This document shows positions 1 to 11,694 of a stretch of DNA of 64,000 bases, one piece after another. This DNA comes from Ochotona curzoniae (taxonomy: Eukaryota; Chordata; Mammalia; Lagomorpha; Ochotonidae). The DNA is taken from the NCBI RefSeq assembly GCF_017591425.1, contig NW_024465665.1, positions 87,740-151,739 of the forward strand, read 5' to 3'. The notes below the pieces were generated by a model. That model was not told where the DNA came from and did no database searches. It worked only from the letters and a program-made list of their open reading frames with translations. Position numbers and translations under genes: made by a program. Position 1 is the first letter of the stretch. Each line of letters starts with the position of its first letter.

Positions 1-1109
1 ACGATGTGAGAAATGGATAGCTATATGTACCAGTATTACCTTGGCTAACAGACTTCCTCCTGCCATAGGACTGTGAGACAAGTTAGGACTACAAAGATAG
101 AAACACAGGCAAACAGGAGCTGTTCAGTGACAATAAAGGAATCTGGATCTCTAGTTTGTATTGTGAATAGTACTTTTTGAGATTTTGCTTTACTTGTACT
201 TGCACAAGAAACTGGGCATAATCGGGTATATCCTAATCCAGAGCAGCTTACACAGTACTCAATAAATAGCAACCAAAATAAAATGGAATATTGCACAGCA
301 CAGACTGATTCTATGACTTTTATTGGAAAAGACATGTTAGGCAGATGCCTTTTAGCACAGCAAAGTTAGCCTAGTGCTCAGTACAAGGATACAGCTTGAG
401 GAGGCAGTGCTGATAAGAGGGAGAACTGAAATGTCTCTGCAAATCTTCTCAACTTCACAAAATGAAGAGAAAATGGTTCTTGTGTTGATGGTCATAGAGG
501 GTGGAAACTATGCCAATCTCAGAATAAATATGATGTGGAAAAACAACCTCAGTTTACAAATTCTCACCAAGCTTCAAGAAAATTGCCTTGTCTACTCACC
601 ACCCAATCATCTCAAATTGCAGCTGTTCACTGATGAAAGCTGAGCCAATAATCTCAGCAAACAACTGATTCCCAGCTTTGTGTTTCCAGGTCAAGCTGAG
701 GAAAGGGGCTCCTGGGCTTTCCCAGTAGCATTCACCAACTAAACACATCTGGTTAAGATATAGATGGTGTACAGAATTATCTGACTTACCAAGAGCTAAA
801 GGAAATACACTCTGCTCATTCCACTCATACCCACAAGCCAAAATACTTAAGAATCAGTCAGACCAAAGTTGTCCATGCGTAGAGATTTTCACCACTACTC
901 ACTTCAAAGATGGCAGCACTGGCAGCTCATGTTGCTAAAAGTTCTATGAGAAGTGGAAAGCACTTATGCTGTAGACAAATGTCATATCTCTGCAATAGTA
1001 GTAACTTTGAAACTCTAAACTCAATCCTGGGAATAATAGCTACCTCTGTGGAAACACATTGCCCTCATAAGGCTATCCATGGTCATATTGCACATATAGG
1101 TAATTTTTT
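1..1109. other. Unrecognised intergenic DNA
   Basis: No gene, RNA or repeat family was recognised here. The open frames on both strands are short, lack domain-like sequence and overlap one another, as expected by chance in mammalian DNA. Confidence 0.4.
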
Positions 1110-1418
1110 TAAGATTTTATTTTATATTGGAAAGTCAGATATGCATAGAGGAGGAGAGACAGAGAAGTTCTTCTATCCAATGATTCACTCCACAAGTGGC
1201 CACAACGGCCAGATCTGAGCTGATTCAAAGCCAGGAGCCTCTTCCAGATCTGCATGGGTGTAGGGTCCCAAGGCTTTGCATCATCCTCAGCTGCTTACCC
1301 AGGCCACAGGCAGGGAACTGGATGGGGAAATGGAACAGATGGGATTAGAACTGGCACCCACATGGGATCCTGGCATGTGCAAGGTAAGGACTGTAGCCAC
1401 TAGGCTACCGTTCTGGAA
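1110..1418 (-). mobile_element. C-type SINE (lagomorph, tRNA-derived), diverged
   Basis: Read on the minus strand, this holds the usual order: a tRNA-like head (CCTAGTGGCTA, then the CTTGCA...GGATCCCAT segment), the body (CAGCTG..GTGGCC, GATG..AAAGCCTTGGGACC, CTCCTGGCTT, GTGAATCATTGG), the 3' end CTCTCCTCCTCTATGCATATCTGACTTTCC, and an A-rich tail (the T-rich run at about 1108-1125 on plus). Substitutions and small indels throughout make it an old copy. SINEs of this kind are Pol III transcripts copied by L1 enzymes; this one encodes no protein. Confidence 0.85.
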
Positions 1419-2817
1419 AGCCTAATTTTAGCAGGTAGAGACCTAGAGAAATGCTGTGAACCACTGCATGGCTAAAGTGGAGGCAGACTACCACAGGTCC
1501 CTTACTCAGCTGCAGTTCACTATATTCCACTATATTGGAACCTGCATGTCCTTATCCCATGTGTACATTTCACAAGCACATGAAGTCCAGGTGGTGAAAG
1601 CATGTGCCTGAGGCATGGGCATAGCCAGATGGCTTGTCACGAGGTAAATGGGGTGGTGCGTGGCCAGTGTGGGTTTGCTTCAGGACAGCCAGAGTCAGCC
1701 CATGCCCAAGTCGACCTGTGGCTTTTAGGGTTGTAGCATCAGAGCTGTTATTCCCATCTGAGGCCATCTTGCAAAGACCTGGCTGTATAACCTGGACCTG
1801 AATCACACCTTGTCTGTTCACCCCTGCTGGGTCAATAATGGTACTTGCTCATCCATAGCCCTGCAGTGCCTAGACATGCAGTCCCATTGCTGGTAGTCTG
1901 GAGTTGTGCCCACACCCCTTAGCTCCTAGTCTTAGAGTATCTGAACAGCAGATACCATGTGTGGAGCCTTGGGGGCACCTGGTGTACAGGGAGCTTAGAT
2001 CTCCAGGTAGGGATAGAGTGCCCCAGGCTGGCAGGAGACACATGGTCAACCATCACAGGCAAGTCTTCCCACGGTGCAAGGCTTTTGCCCTGCCAAGACC
2101 TTGTGTCTGAGCCTGGGAGCTCCCTTCAGCCAGCTGATCAATCAAAGGCAAAACCATGTTGGCTCAGTCAACTAGCCTCCTGAGTTCTTCGGTGCCACTG
2201 TCTGCCTGGGTGCCCCTCAGACCCTGCTCATGGTATTGGTACTTGTGAGTCTTCTTAGGAATCTTTTCCTGTTTTTAGATTTTATTGTGAAGAACCATTG
2301 CCCAACTTTCCTTGGAAGTGTAACTTCATGCCAGGTTTTGAAGTGTTCACTTCACAAGGTGCCATTATGTGGCAGCCTCCAAATGCACAGAGGCCCTATT
2401 GAGAATCTACCCACTCAGACACAGGGTAGCAGGGTATGACTCATGTCATCTACCAGAATTTTGTCCATAGTCTTATCAATCCTCTAAGAAGGTAAGAAAG
2501 TTTTGGCGTACTAGAAGGAATGATGTGTGTATTTATTGTTGTGGTGCTATCAATGAACAAGACTTCCTCCCTCATGTTATCTCAGGGTCACATTGAAAGT
2601 CACATTGCTCTTATGTCTGATATGGATGAGAACTTGGGATGTGGGACCAGATCTGGCCCCTAGATCTTGGGTTTCCTTAGAAATATTTATTGTTGGACAT
2701 GTTACTTCCCTGTTACGTTTTCATTTCTCATTTGAGGTTTTTGGAAAATTCTAGTTGTATCATATGAAATATGATATAAAATCATACTATGATCTGTATC
2801 ATGGATGGATTTTTCCT
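1419..2817. other. Unrecognised intergenic DNA
   Basis: Moderately GC-rich to about 2450, then AT-rich. Three short overlapping frames at about 1570-2440 show no domain. Nothing else could be assigned. Confidence 0.35.
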
Positions 2818-2865
2818 TTTATTTTAATAATCTTTATGTAGTGATTACTGCACAAAGGGTCAAGG
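2818..2865 (-). mobile_element. VNTR-bearing retroelement copy A, detached 3' tail
   Basis: The T-rich sequence ending in AAAGGGTCAAGG matches the 3' tail of the related minus-strand copy at 32838-32941 (TTTTAATAAT... GGTAAAAAGGTTCAAGG). It is the part of copy A lying beyond the retroviral insertion at 2866-4104. The rest of copy A resumes at 4105, and TCAAGG is repeated on both sides of the provirus. Confidence 0.6.
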
Positions 2866-3108
2866 TGTGGTTAGCGGCTGACCCCATGTGTATAATGGGT
2901 GGTCACAACATGGCGCCTGGCTGAGGGCCAGGACTGGGATTTGTCCTGCCAGCAGGTAAACAGGAAGTCACAGGGATAGGCTAGTGATTATGTCATTGCT
3001 ACCAGCCTATCAGATAGCGCCCAGTGGACCCACGGGGAGAAGTGATTGGTGGAGAACTGTATATATGCAGCTTGCTTTCGGCAATAAACCCTTTTCATTC
3101 ATCTCTCC
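2866..3108 (+). repeat. 5' LTR of the deleted provirus, U5 missing
   Basis: It starts TGTGG and aligns with the 3' LTR (3677 on) through shared blocks such as GGTGGTCACAA, GATTTGTCCTGCCAGCAGG and GGCAATAAACCC. A TATA box (TATATATGCAG, about 3060) and AATAAA (about 3083) are present. Alignment stops shortly after TCATCTCTCCT, where unrelated or internal proviral sequence begins, so the primer-binding site is gone. Confidence 0.8.
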
Positions 3109-3236
3109 TGATGAGTGGACTTGATTTAAGAACAGGTGGACTTGTTATCTGAGGTCCTCTCAGTTTTCATTTTGCAGCTAATCTGTTTAGAAGGCTTCCA
3201 GTTTATTTAAATGGGACTTGGAATGTTCAGTTTGAT

Positions 3237-3521
3237 AATTTACACACTAGCTATGTGGAAAAATTGTAACCATCATTGCCACCTGGCTTGAGGTGGCTGC
3301 TGTGGAACAATGGGTTTGTCTGGATACAACCTGTGGTCCATTGGGGCAGACATTGCCTTGGGTTTTTGTCCTTTGGAGGGTTATTGTGCCTCGTGATCTT
3401 CCTGCTTGTCTGGTTTGTGTGCCTGAGACATCGACAAGATAATGCTATTATGAGACAGGCCCTGATGGCCCTGGCAGCAAGGGCCTCCCCACAGGTATGG
3501 TTAAGCATGCTAGACTGGTAG
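3237..3521 (+). pseudogene. Retroviral env transmembrane-subunit C-terminus, remnant
   Basis: An open frame from about 3276 to the stop at 3519-3521 reads as a tryptophan-rich juxtamembrane stretch (GLRWLLWNNGF), one strongly hydrophobic membrane span (around LCLVIFLLVWFVCLRH) and a cytoplasmic tail of about 30 residues. That architecture, its place just upstream of a polypurine tract and LTR, and the 6-bp target duplication fit a betaretrovirus-like TM protein. The frame is closed upstream by a stop at about 3267, so the surface subunit and the ectodomain are absent. Not functional. Assignment is by position and hydrophobicity, not by database match. Confidence 0.6.
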
Positions 3522-3654
3522 TCAAAGACAGGTGAGACCTGTGGGGAACACTTACCAACCTAAGACAGGGCATAGAGCTGGAAGCTCTGCCACCCAATGA
3601 CAGGTCAGGAGGTAGTCCTGCTGCGGGTGACCTAAGACAGGCATGGCCTCGCTT

Positions 3655-3676
3655 AAATAAAAAGGGGGAAATGAGG
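3655..3676 (+). promoter_or_regulatory. Polypurine tract of the provirus
   Basis: The purine run AAAAAGGGGGAAATGAGGGGG lies directly before the TGTGG start of the 3' LTR. In retroviruses this primes plus-strand DNA synthesis. It fixes the orientation of the element. Confidence 0.75.
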
Positions 3677-4104
3677 GGGTGTGGCTGACTCCATGTGTAT
3701 AATAGGTGGTCACAAGATGGTGCCTGACTGAGGGCCAGGAGGTGGGATTTGTCCTGCCAGCAGGTAAACAGGAAGTCACAGGGATAGGCTAGTGATTATG
3801 TCATTGCTACCAGCCTAGCAGCGCCCAGTGGACCCATGGGAAAAGTGATTGGTGGAGAACTGTATATAAGCAGCCTGCTTTTGGCAATAAACCCTTTTTG
3901 TTTGCCTGCCCGTTTTCGTTCATCTCTCCTTTCTTGTTCACCAGTTCATTTGTATGTGTGTTTGTGTGTTCATTCAGTGTGTGTGTCCATGTGTTCATTC
4001 AGTGCGTGTGTCCGTGTGTTCATTCAGTGTGTGTGTCGGTTGCGGTGGCAGTTCCAGGCCTTCGACATTCCTCATCATTTTACTGTTGCCGCAGGACGGT
4101 GACA
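3677..4104 (+). repeat. 3' LTR of the deleted provirus
   Basis: The LTR runs from TGTGGCTGAC to GGTGACA. It holds an enhancer-like U3, a TATA box (TATATAAGCAG, about 3862) and AATAAA only about 25 bases later, so R is very short. Downstream is a threefold tandem repeat of about 25 bases (TTCATTCAGTGTGTGTGTCC type, about 3968-4042). TCAAGG follows the LTR as the right-hand copy of the target duplication. Confidence 0.82.
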
Positions 4105-7100
4105 TCAAGGGCTACAGGAAAGTGGGTAATACTATTGTTTCCACATTGTTGCTTTTTTTTTTTTCTGTATCTTGGGTAAAAAAGGAAAAAAGGTTAAGCC
4201 CCACCCAGTCTCTTACCCATCCCAGGTCCCTGATGTGGGGAATGCTCTAAGGGTCCTGCTCAAGTGGTTTTGATAGTTCAACACTTATGAATTGCTGCTG
4301 ATCTCGACCATTCCAAGCATGATGAAGTAATAATCCACAATCCACTGATTGACATAGTCCACCTTAGAGTCTGTTTGCCGAGTTTTTCTCTGCCAACATA
4401 TGGCTGGGGTAGTTGATTGATTTGTTCAGTTTTCTATTGTGATACCAATTATCCTCTGCAGGTTCTGATAGACTGCCATATCCTCCATGTGCAGCTGGGT
4501 ATGCTATCCTCTGCTCTGTCTCTGCCTCTGAGGAGGCTCAGCTCTGACATTTGCACTCCATGGGAGACCATAAAACCTGCACTTCTCTTCATAGTTAGGG
4601 TTCTGAGTCTGGTAGTTCAATTGGGGAGATGCCCAAAGCAACTTTGAGGTAATCCCAGATCAGATTCTTGTGTGTACTTGCCAGTACAGGGCCTCCATAA
4701 TCCGTTGCCCCAATCAGCTGGTGGTTGCAATTGCTGTGTCAGTTCTGCCTCCAGCCTTGTCTTCCACACAAAACAATGGGTGTTGTGCTCCAGCCTAATT
4801 TTGCACACCTCACACTCAGTCCTCACAAAAACCAGTGGGAGCTGCAGCCTAGTCAGGGTGACTCCCAACCCCCACAAAGCCCACCCCCTGCCCTGGTTCC
4901 CATGCTTGCCAGTATGTATGGCAGACTAGTCCAGTCTATCCCACATTCCATTCACCTCTTCTACATGTTAATGGGCATTGTAGCTTAGTTCAACCCAACC
5001 TGCTCCACTATCCAGTCCTCACACATGCAGGCATGGCAAGGCTGCCCCAATCCTGGTTTTCATGCTCTCCAGTGGAAGTGGTAACCCATGTGGGAGGTGC
5101 CCACTATTTCCCTACTGGGCCCACTCCAGGATCATGCACTTTCTGGGTGGTTCTGTAGTTTAACTTGTCAGAATTAGCCACCAGTGCCAGCATCTGCCTT
5201 CTGGTGCTAAGGCAAAGCCCAGGTAACCCTCGCCCGTTCTGATTTATGCTTACACCAGTTGAGACAGTCAATCACACCTGGATCTTCCCTGATCTTGCTC
5301 ACATGAGGCCCACAGGTCTGGTCTGGTTTGCCGTCATTCCAACTCACACTCTCCAGTGGGTGAGGTATTCCAGCAGGGGGGTCCTCCACATTTCCTCTAC
5401 CAGCTTTACCTCCTCCATCCCTGATTCCTACTAGTTGGGGGCTGTGGTCCAGTCTGGCATGGCCTGTCTCACCTCAGCATTTGCCAGTGGGTGCTCAGCC
5501 TGGTCCACCCCCAATTCCAGCTGGTGAGGGTTACAGTCTATCCCAGGCCAGCAGGCACCTAATCCCAGCTGTAATGTGTACTGGCATGTGTTGTGACCGA
5601 ACCTGGCCTAACCCACACTGTTGTGGTGCTCAAATTCACCAGTGGGTGATGTGAACTGGTTCAGCCTGGTCAGCCCCTGACCTGTGCCAACTGTATGCCA
5701 ATGGGTAATTTTCCCTGACCTGATCTGGGGTGTTCCTTATCATGTTTCTTGTGCTCACCTGCAGGGACTCTGTCCTGGCAGAGGAGTTGCCCAAGTGCCT
5801 CCATCAGAACCTCTCCCAATGCCAGATCTCACGCATACCAGGGGTTCCATGAGCCACCCCTACTCAGTCCATCTCCTGCCCTAGCAGGAAAAGTGGCTTT
5901 TCCTGACTGGCCTTCAACCTATTCTGGTTCTTATTGTTGGGTGTTTCAGCCCATCCAAGGCTTGTCCATACCCAGACACAGCTTACACTTGGCTCAGTAG
6001 GAGCAGAGACCTACCCTAGTCCATCCTACACCTACCCAGGTCCTCCAGAGGACCAGATGGTGCTGGAGTCCAGTCCCAGCTCATACTTGTGCCAGCAGAG
6101 ACTGCAGCCATATCCAGACGAGAACACAGCCCCCAATCCCAGCACCCCCTTTCCCCAGTGGGAACCCCAACCCAGTTATGGTGTCTTCTTGGCTCCCCAA
6201 CTGGGCCTGTTCCCAGCCATAGAGCACATACATGCCAGTGGTTGCTCTGTCACAGCTTGGCATAGCCCCACACCTGTCTTTACCTTTGCATTAGATGCTG
6301 TGACCTAGCATCCTTGCCATATGCAGACGAGTAGATGTAGGAACCTAGCTCAGTATGACCTGTGCTCCATCCTGACTTCTATTTTTGCTTGTGAGCGAAG
6401 GTTTGCTCGGCCCTGTCTAGTCCACCCCTTCTATTACCAACCCACACATTAGCCAGCCATTGCAGCTACTGTGCCCAGCTTCTCTGAACCCCCAGGTCTG
6501 AACCATGTATTCACCTGCAGGAACTATAACCCCCACTAGGGGAGTTTCCTAAGTTTCTCCACTTGGCCCACTCCCAGACCTAGTTCTCATCATGCCAGTG
6601 GGTGTTAGACAAGTGTCCAGCATAGTCTGGCCTTCCATTTGGCCTTGTGTGAACTGGTGAATGTTGCAGCCCAGCCCACCCCACACCCTATTGAGGATGC
6701 ACACTTGGGTGCTGCTGCCTTGACCAGCCCAGGCTGTTGTTGGTTCCTTTACCCGTGAGTGGTGGCAGGTTCCTTGGTTACACCTAGCTCAGCCCATCAC
6801 CACCCCAACTCTTGAGCTAACCGGTGGGACTAGTATTTCCACAGGGTTTTGTCCACATATGTCCCAAAGAATCTACCCCCAGAAAACGGTTGTCTCATGT
6901 GCTGGTTAAGTCATAGCCCTACCTAATGTGACCTGTCTCCTGATCCAACATTTTGTCAGGTACTAGGATCTGAGCCTGCTAGACAAGCCCCGAGCCTTAG
7001 GTTTCGCATGGATTGGTGTGTGCTGGTCAGCATCATTCAGTGATAACAAGTCCTACACAGGACTCAAAGGAGGCTGGTGAATCATTATGACCCATAAAGA

Positions 7101-7545
7101 TCATCTGGTCCATCTCCTCCAAACCACCAGGTCTCAGAACTCTTGCTTACCTTCAAGAAAAAGTTACTCTGTCATTGGGAGTCTTCAGGATTGATTCACA
7201 AACCAGAAGAACAGTAGGCTAAACATGGGGGTACCTAGGCAGCAATTCATACCCCCAAACCCCCGAGCTCACCGCCAGGCAGCCAGCAGGCAGGCTGCTA
7301 AAGGTGCACTGGCCACCTTGGGACAGGTCACCACGTGTTCACAGTGGCTAGAATCAGGGCTCTGAGCATGGAGTCTGACCCAGCCTGGGACCTCCCAATA
7401 GCCAACAGGCTGCTGGAAGTTCTCCCACCCAAACCCCAAGTGGATTTTTTAAGTGAGATCATTTACAGAATGCCTGACTTAGAATTCTTCAATAGTGTCT
7501 ATAGTTTCTTACTAACCCAGATGGCAGTCTCAAGGAGCTCACATT
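4105..7545 (-). mobile_element. VNTR-bearing retroelement, copy A (main part)
   Basis: Minus-strand copy of a roughly 3.5-kb repeat that also occurs at 23640-27241, 32838-36260, 45035-45425, 57954-59417 and 62170-63475. In element orientation it has a 5' unique domain (about 7545-6750), a long GC-rich stretch of degenerate 40-60 base units built on words like CCAGTGGG, CCTGGTC and AGCCCAGCC (about 6750-4650), and a 3' unique domain with conserved words (CAAGTGGTTTTGATAGTTCAA, GATTGACATAGTCCACC, CTGCCAACATATGGCTG as read on plus; 4100-4650). Copies align in the same unit order, so the internal repeat is old rather than freshly expanded. No long reading frame is conserved. A non-autonomous element or a LINE 3' region are both possible. 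Confidence 0.65.
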
Positions 7546-9399
7546 GGTCCTAGCCTCTGCCACTACCAGCAGTCCCTTCAGACTCAGAGCACCTGACCAA
7601 GACCCTCATTGGATTTCTCTCTTTGCCTGCCAAGTACCCAGAACCATATTGGGTAATGGTGGAAAATCCCGTAAATCTCAATTCAATATAACTATTAATA
7701 AATTGGATTTGTTTTATCAATTGGCCATTTTGTTGTCTATGTTGTTTATCCTCAAAAATGCATAAATGTATAACACAAGAGCCTTGAATTCAGGTTTTCT
7801 TCTAAAACCTGTAGACATGGTTGCTTTTATGCCCCCAAAACAGTCAAACAAGAAAGGCCATGACTCCATTGTGCCCTAGGGTTGAAATCTGGAAACACAT
7901 CAGAATACATCTCACTAGAATGAACAAGCATATGAGACGGTGGAAGGCATGATAAAGGAATACTGATCACTACTCCCAGCCATTTTGTGGGTCCTGAGGG
8001 AAGAGTTCCTGCAAGCAGTGTTGCCTGTGTGTCTTGGATGTAACGGTGCACCGAACAGGTTGCCAGAAGCAGACGTGAGGAGTTTGTGGCTTCCAACAAC
8101 ACCCAACTGTCTTTGAAGCCACAGCCTGTGGCCTGAGAATCCTGTACCCAGCTTTTTCTGCATGTTGTAAAGTTCAAATGCCTGATAAACTTCATCAAAT
8201 ACCTGATAAAATCTCCCATTAAGAAAATACATACAGGCATCTACAAAGAAAAACAAAACAAACAAAAAAACAAAAAAACAAAAACCACCACCAACAACCA
8301 CAAAACAAGGCTGACAGGAATAGCAACTAACCAGGCAGGAAGTTACACTCTGGCTTGGCACATTTGCTTCTTCTTGGGGGCCTGGGACAACCTCAGGAGC
8401 TGTTCAAGGGAGGACTAGGAGTGGGAGAAAGGAATGTGCAGGAAGATTGTAAGGTGTAGCAATGACAAGATTGTAATGCACAGGACTAGCACCACTTGTC
8501 TTTGTTTTCACACAAAAAGATAAGGCACAGATAGTTCGCTCATCCCCCAATTGTGTTGTCCAGCTCTGAACAGTTAGGTTCCTGATAGGAGAAAGGCTAC
8601 AGAAAATATGAGAGTTGCCTCACCTTGGCTCACTGCCCTTTGCTTTGAACACACTATCCTTCCACCCACTCAGCGATCATCACCTGCCTCCCTTGGGCAG
8701 CTGAGGCATTCCCTTGTGTGCTACTCACCGCATTTCTAGAATCCTCTTGGCCATAGACTCTAGTCCCTTGACCAAAAACTTTCACTGACATGTAAGTAGC
8801 CAATTTGAACTTGTCCCTGTACAGGAATCCCTCTGGTATGTAAGCAGTAGGCACCTAAATAGTAGCCCTAGTAGCTGTCTGCTCTACATAGGACATGGTC
8901 CTGACACAGTACTGTCTTCTCTGTCATTCCTTTCAACTCATGTTCTGTTCCTTAACACACTGCTTCAGATTACAGATCAGCAGATTTGTGGGGAGTGACA
9001 TCACACCCCTCCATTTGAGATGGCATGTGGAATTTGTGCTCTAGTCCCACTTCATACCTGTGTTCAGATAACAGCTGCACAAGGGGGAAATCATAAAAAA
9101 TAATTAAAAAGAGGTTTTTGCAGAATGATTTTAGTCAGACATTAGTAAAATTAGAACACTGCAATGCAATACAGATACATTTTTAATTTTTGAATTTTAG
9201 TTTATTTGAAAATAGAGAGGGTGATTATGTGCCATTCATTGACCGCCTGGTCTGTCTTTTCCTCTACTCTGAGCTCTGGATTTTACAGTTGTGTTCACAT
9301 GTGTTGTGTTAAGTATAGAGGAATGTCAACTGTGCAGTAAATGCTTATTGATGGGATGAAAGTTTTGGTACATTAATAGCTGTGTTAAGAATGCCTGCA
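7546..9399. other. Unrecognised intergenic DNA with an A-rich run
   Basis: No gene or known repeat family recognised. An A/C-rich run (AAACAAAACAAACAAAAAAAC type) at about 8240-8310 could be the decayed tail of a plus-strand retroposon. Two overlapping minus-strand frames of 137 and 148 codons cover about 7827-8361 but run through the A-rich tract and look accidental. A segment around 9185-9250 (TTTATTTGAAAATAGAGAGG) resembles the 3' edge of an old SINE. Confidence 0.3.
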
Positions 9400-9727
9400 T
9401 AACAGGCTCAGCATGGTAGCCTAGTGGCTAGCACCCTTGCCTTGCCTCCAGGATGCAGTATGGCATTGGTTTGTGTCCTGGCAGCTCTGCTTTCCACCCA
9501 GCTCCCTGTCTGTGGCCTAGGAAAGCACTGGAGGATGACCCAAAGTCTTGGGACCATTTACTTGCATGGGAGACCCAGAAGAAGCTCCTGGCTCATGGCT
9601 TCAGATGGGCTTGGCTCAGGTTGTTGTGGCCACCTGGGGAGTGAATCAATGGACAGAAGATATTTCCATCTGTCTCTCCTCCTCTGTGTATATTTACCTT
9701 TCCATAAAACTAAAATAAATCCTTAAA
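9400..9727 (+). mobile_element. C-type SINE, plus orientation
   Basis: The full order is visible: head AGCATGGTAGCCTAGTGGCTA, CTTGCCTTGC, CCCAGCTCCCTGTCTGTGGCC, AAAGTCTTGGGACC, CTCCTGGCTCATGGCTTCAG, GGGGAGTGAATCAATGG, CTCTCCTCCTCTGTGTATAT and the tail AAATAAATCCTTAAAACA. Moderately diverged. Confidence 0.88.
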
Positions 9728-11694
9728 ACAAGAAGGCATGCATAGCAAAATCACACTGGTAGGATGGTACAGTGTCCAGGGGGCTGCCCTCAGAATGTGT
9801 CGGGTTAAAGCTATGGTTTTGCATTACCCTTGGTCCTGATAGCCGTGGAAAACCCAAAATGGTAGAATATTCCCATATGTGTTTGGGAAGTGATAAGGGG
9901 GCACCAAATTGGAACCGAGGGTCTTCCCTGGACCTCACCTATGTTAAGGAGCAGGCAGATTTCAGGTTCCAAGAAGATTGGCAGAATATGCCAGAGAGAA
10001 AGGTTATTGTTCTAGAAGATATTGATCAGGTTCTTGCCAGCTGGTTGGGTAGCAGGGCTGGGACTGCTGCATAAAACAGGAAAATGGGAGATTTCAACCT
10101 AGACATCTGCAAAGAGCATATGATGGCTACCTGTGCCTCGACAAGTTTAGGTAAGAAGAAAGGAAATGGGTGAAATAGTATAATAGTCCATGGGACATGA
10201 ATGTTTGGGGCAGAGCAATTGGCACACTTCTTCTTGCTACACTAAGATGCTATCCAGTCCCCTCTAGGTGAAAGTTTTGAGGCACTGTAGAGTACACACT
10301 GAAGGAAGCCCATGTGATCAGGCCAAGTTGCCAGAGGCCCCAAATGAGATGTGCAACAATCTATAGGTTTATTTCTACAATCCCCACAAAATTAACCTCT
10401 GAGATATATTTTTGTATTACCACCGATGGCCAGACAACACTAGCAGGTACTATGATTCTCTTTTGTCTAGCCTTACTGTACAGGTTGATCTATTTTAGAA
10501 TGGGGCTGAGAACTAGAGTCCTATAAGTGACATCTCGCTGACTTCCTTGCCTGATGTATTCTGGTTTATGCTGATGGAAGGCATCATAAGAAAAGGGTTT
10601 CTGCTTCTGGCAACTACAGCTTTGGGGTCAATAACTTGATACTACAGCAGTAACTGAGCCTAAGCCACATCTATTGTGGCTTCAGCAATGAAGCAGAAGG
10701 GGAAATCATGAGGGGACAAAGAGGATCACGTAACATTTATCACAGTATCCCATGAGAAAATAACTTCAGGAGAAGGCAGTATGATGTGGAGTGAACAGAT
10801 AAGTGTGTTCAGACTAGGAGAAAAAGGAAGAATGTGGATAACTGTCAGGCAAAGAACAAGCTATGGAGCTCCCCTGAATGGCTGCAAGTTCCCTGTTGCC
10901 CTGTGATGCCTTATCTGGAGACCCCCAGGGACCCTCAGGGATAGCCCATCTCCTCTCTTCTGGGAGTTGGGAAGTAGAAGCTGTATCTTCCTACTGGGTC
11001 TTATTTTGCTCACATTAGGCAGAAGGATCCACCTTTGCCTCAGGCCTCAGGACAATTAATGGAAGTCATTGGCAGATGTACATCTTGGGAGCCCACACCG
11101 CCCAGTCATCCCCAGTACAGAGCACTTCAAGTCGTAAAATACATTCTGCCCCTTAAGAAGCTCTAACCAATATCCAGACCACTACACCACTACAATCCTC
11201 TGGGCGAGCTTTTTGAAAGCAACCAACAGATCCCAAAGTGTCTTGGAGACACCTCTGGCTTAGGTTTCATTTTCAGGACAACTGGGAACATCCGTGCATG
11301 CAAGTGCTGCTGCTGGTATCAAGAGAACACCTGGTCCGAATGCCCAGGGTTCTGAGCAGAACTGTGCTGTCCACAGCCTCTTCTCAAGTCTACAAAAGTC
11401 CCCTAGGAGATCACACAGGATCACACAGGAAATGTCTCTGGACTTGGTCTGTCTCTACCTCCTACTTGTGCCCCCAAAGAAGCCTTTGCCTGCCTTCCCC
11501 TTCCATTCCCAGTGTTCTCTGTCCTAGGGTCATAGTCTCTCTTCCATGACCTTGTTGGAGCAGCACAGTTTCCCCTAGTGTACCTGACAGTAGATCACTG
11601 GATTCCCATCCAAACGTCACAGATCAAGGTAGTTGAAACTGACATTTACGTGCATATTAAGCACCTATATGTAGGGTAAGGCACACTACTCCTT
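9728..11694. other. Unrecognised intergenic DNA
   Basis: No family recognised. A 100-codon plus-strand frame at 9772-10074 begins next to the SINE tail and shows no domain. A short direct repeat (GATCACACAG twice) occurs near 11410. Confidence 0.3.

Larger units (their letters stand above)
2866..4104 (+). mobile_element. Class II (betaretrovirus-like) provirus, internally deleted
   Basis: A short plus-strand provirus: a 5' LTR lacking its U5 end (2866-about 3108), a remnant internal region with the end of an env transmembrane subunit, a polypurine tract just before 3677, and a complete 3' LTR (3677-4104). The two LTRs agree closely from TGTGG through the TATA box and AATAAA. Outside the termini lies the 6-bp duplication TCAAGG (2860-2865 and 4105-4110), the size typical of class II retroviruses. 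Everything from the 5' LTR U5 through gag, pro, pol and most of env is missing, so the element is defective. It sits inside the 3' tail of a VNTR-bearing retroelement. Confidence 0.85.

Noticed and set aside
3954..4250. Cys/Val-rich plus-strand frames over the GTGTGTCC repeats
   Set aside because: Produced by the tandem repeat in the proviral LTR, not coding.
5934..6308. 124-codon Pro/Ser/Tyr-rich frame in VNTR element copy A
   Set aside because: Composition follows the GC-rich repeat units; no corresponding long frame was seen in copies B or C, so it is not a conserved gene of the element.
7827..8361. Overlapping minus-strand frames of 137 and 148 codons
   Set aside because: They read through an A/C-rich low-complexity run (poly-Phe/Val on translation) and have no domain; both cannot be genes and neither has support.
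9772..10074. 100-codon plus-strand frame next to a SINE tail
   Set aside because: No domain recognised and no flanking splice-site pattern or promoter; treated as unrecognised DNA.
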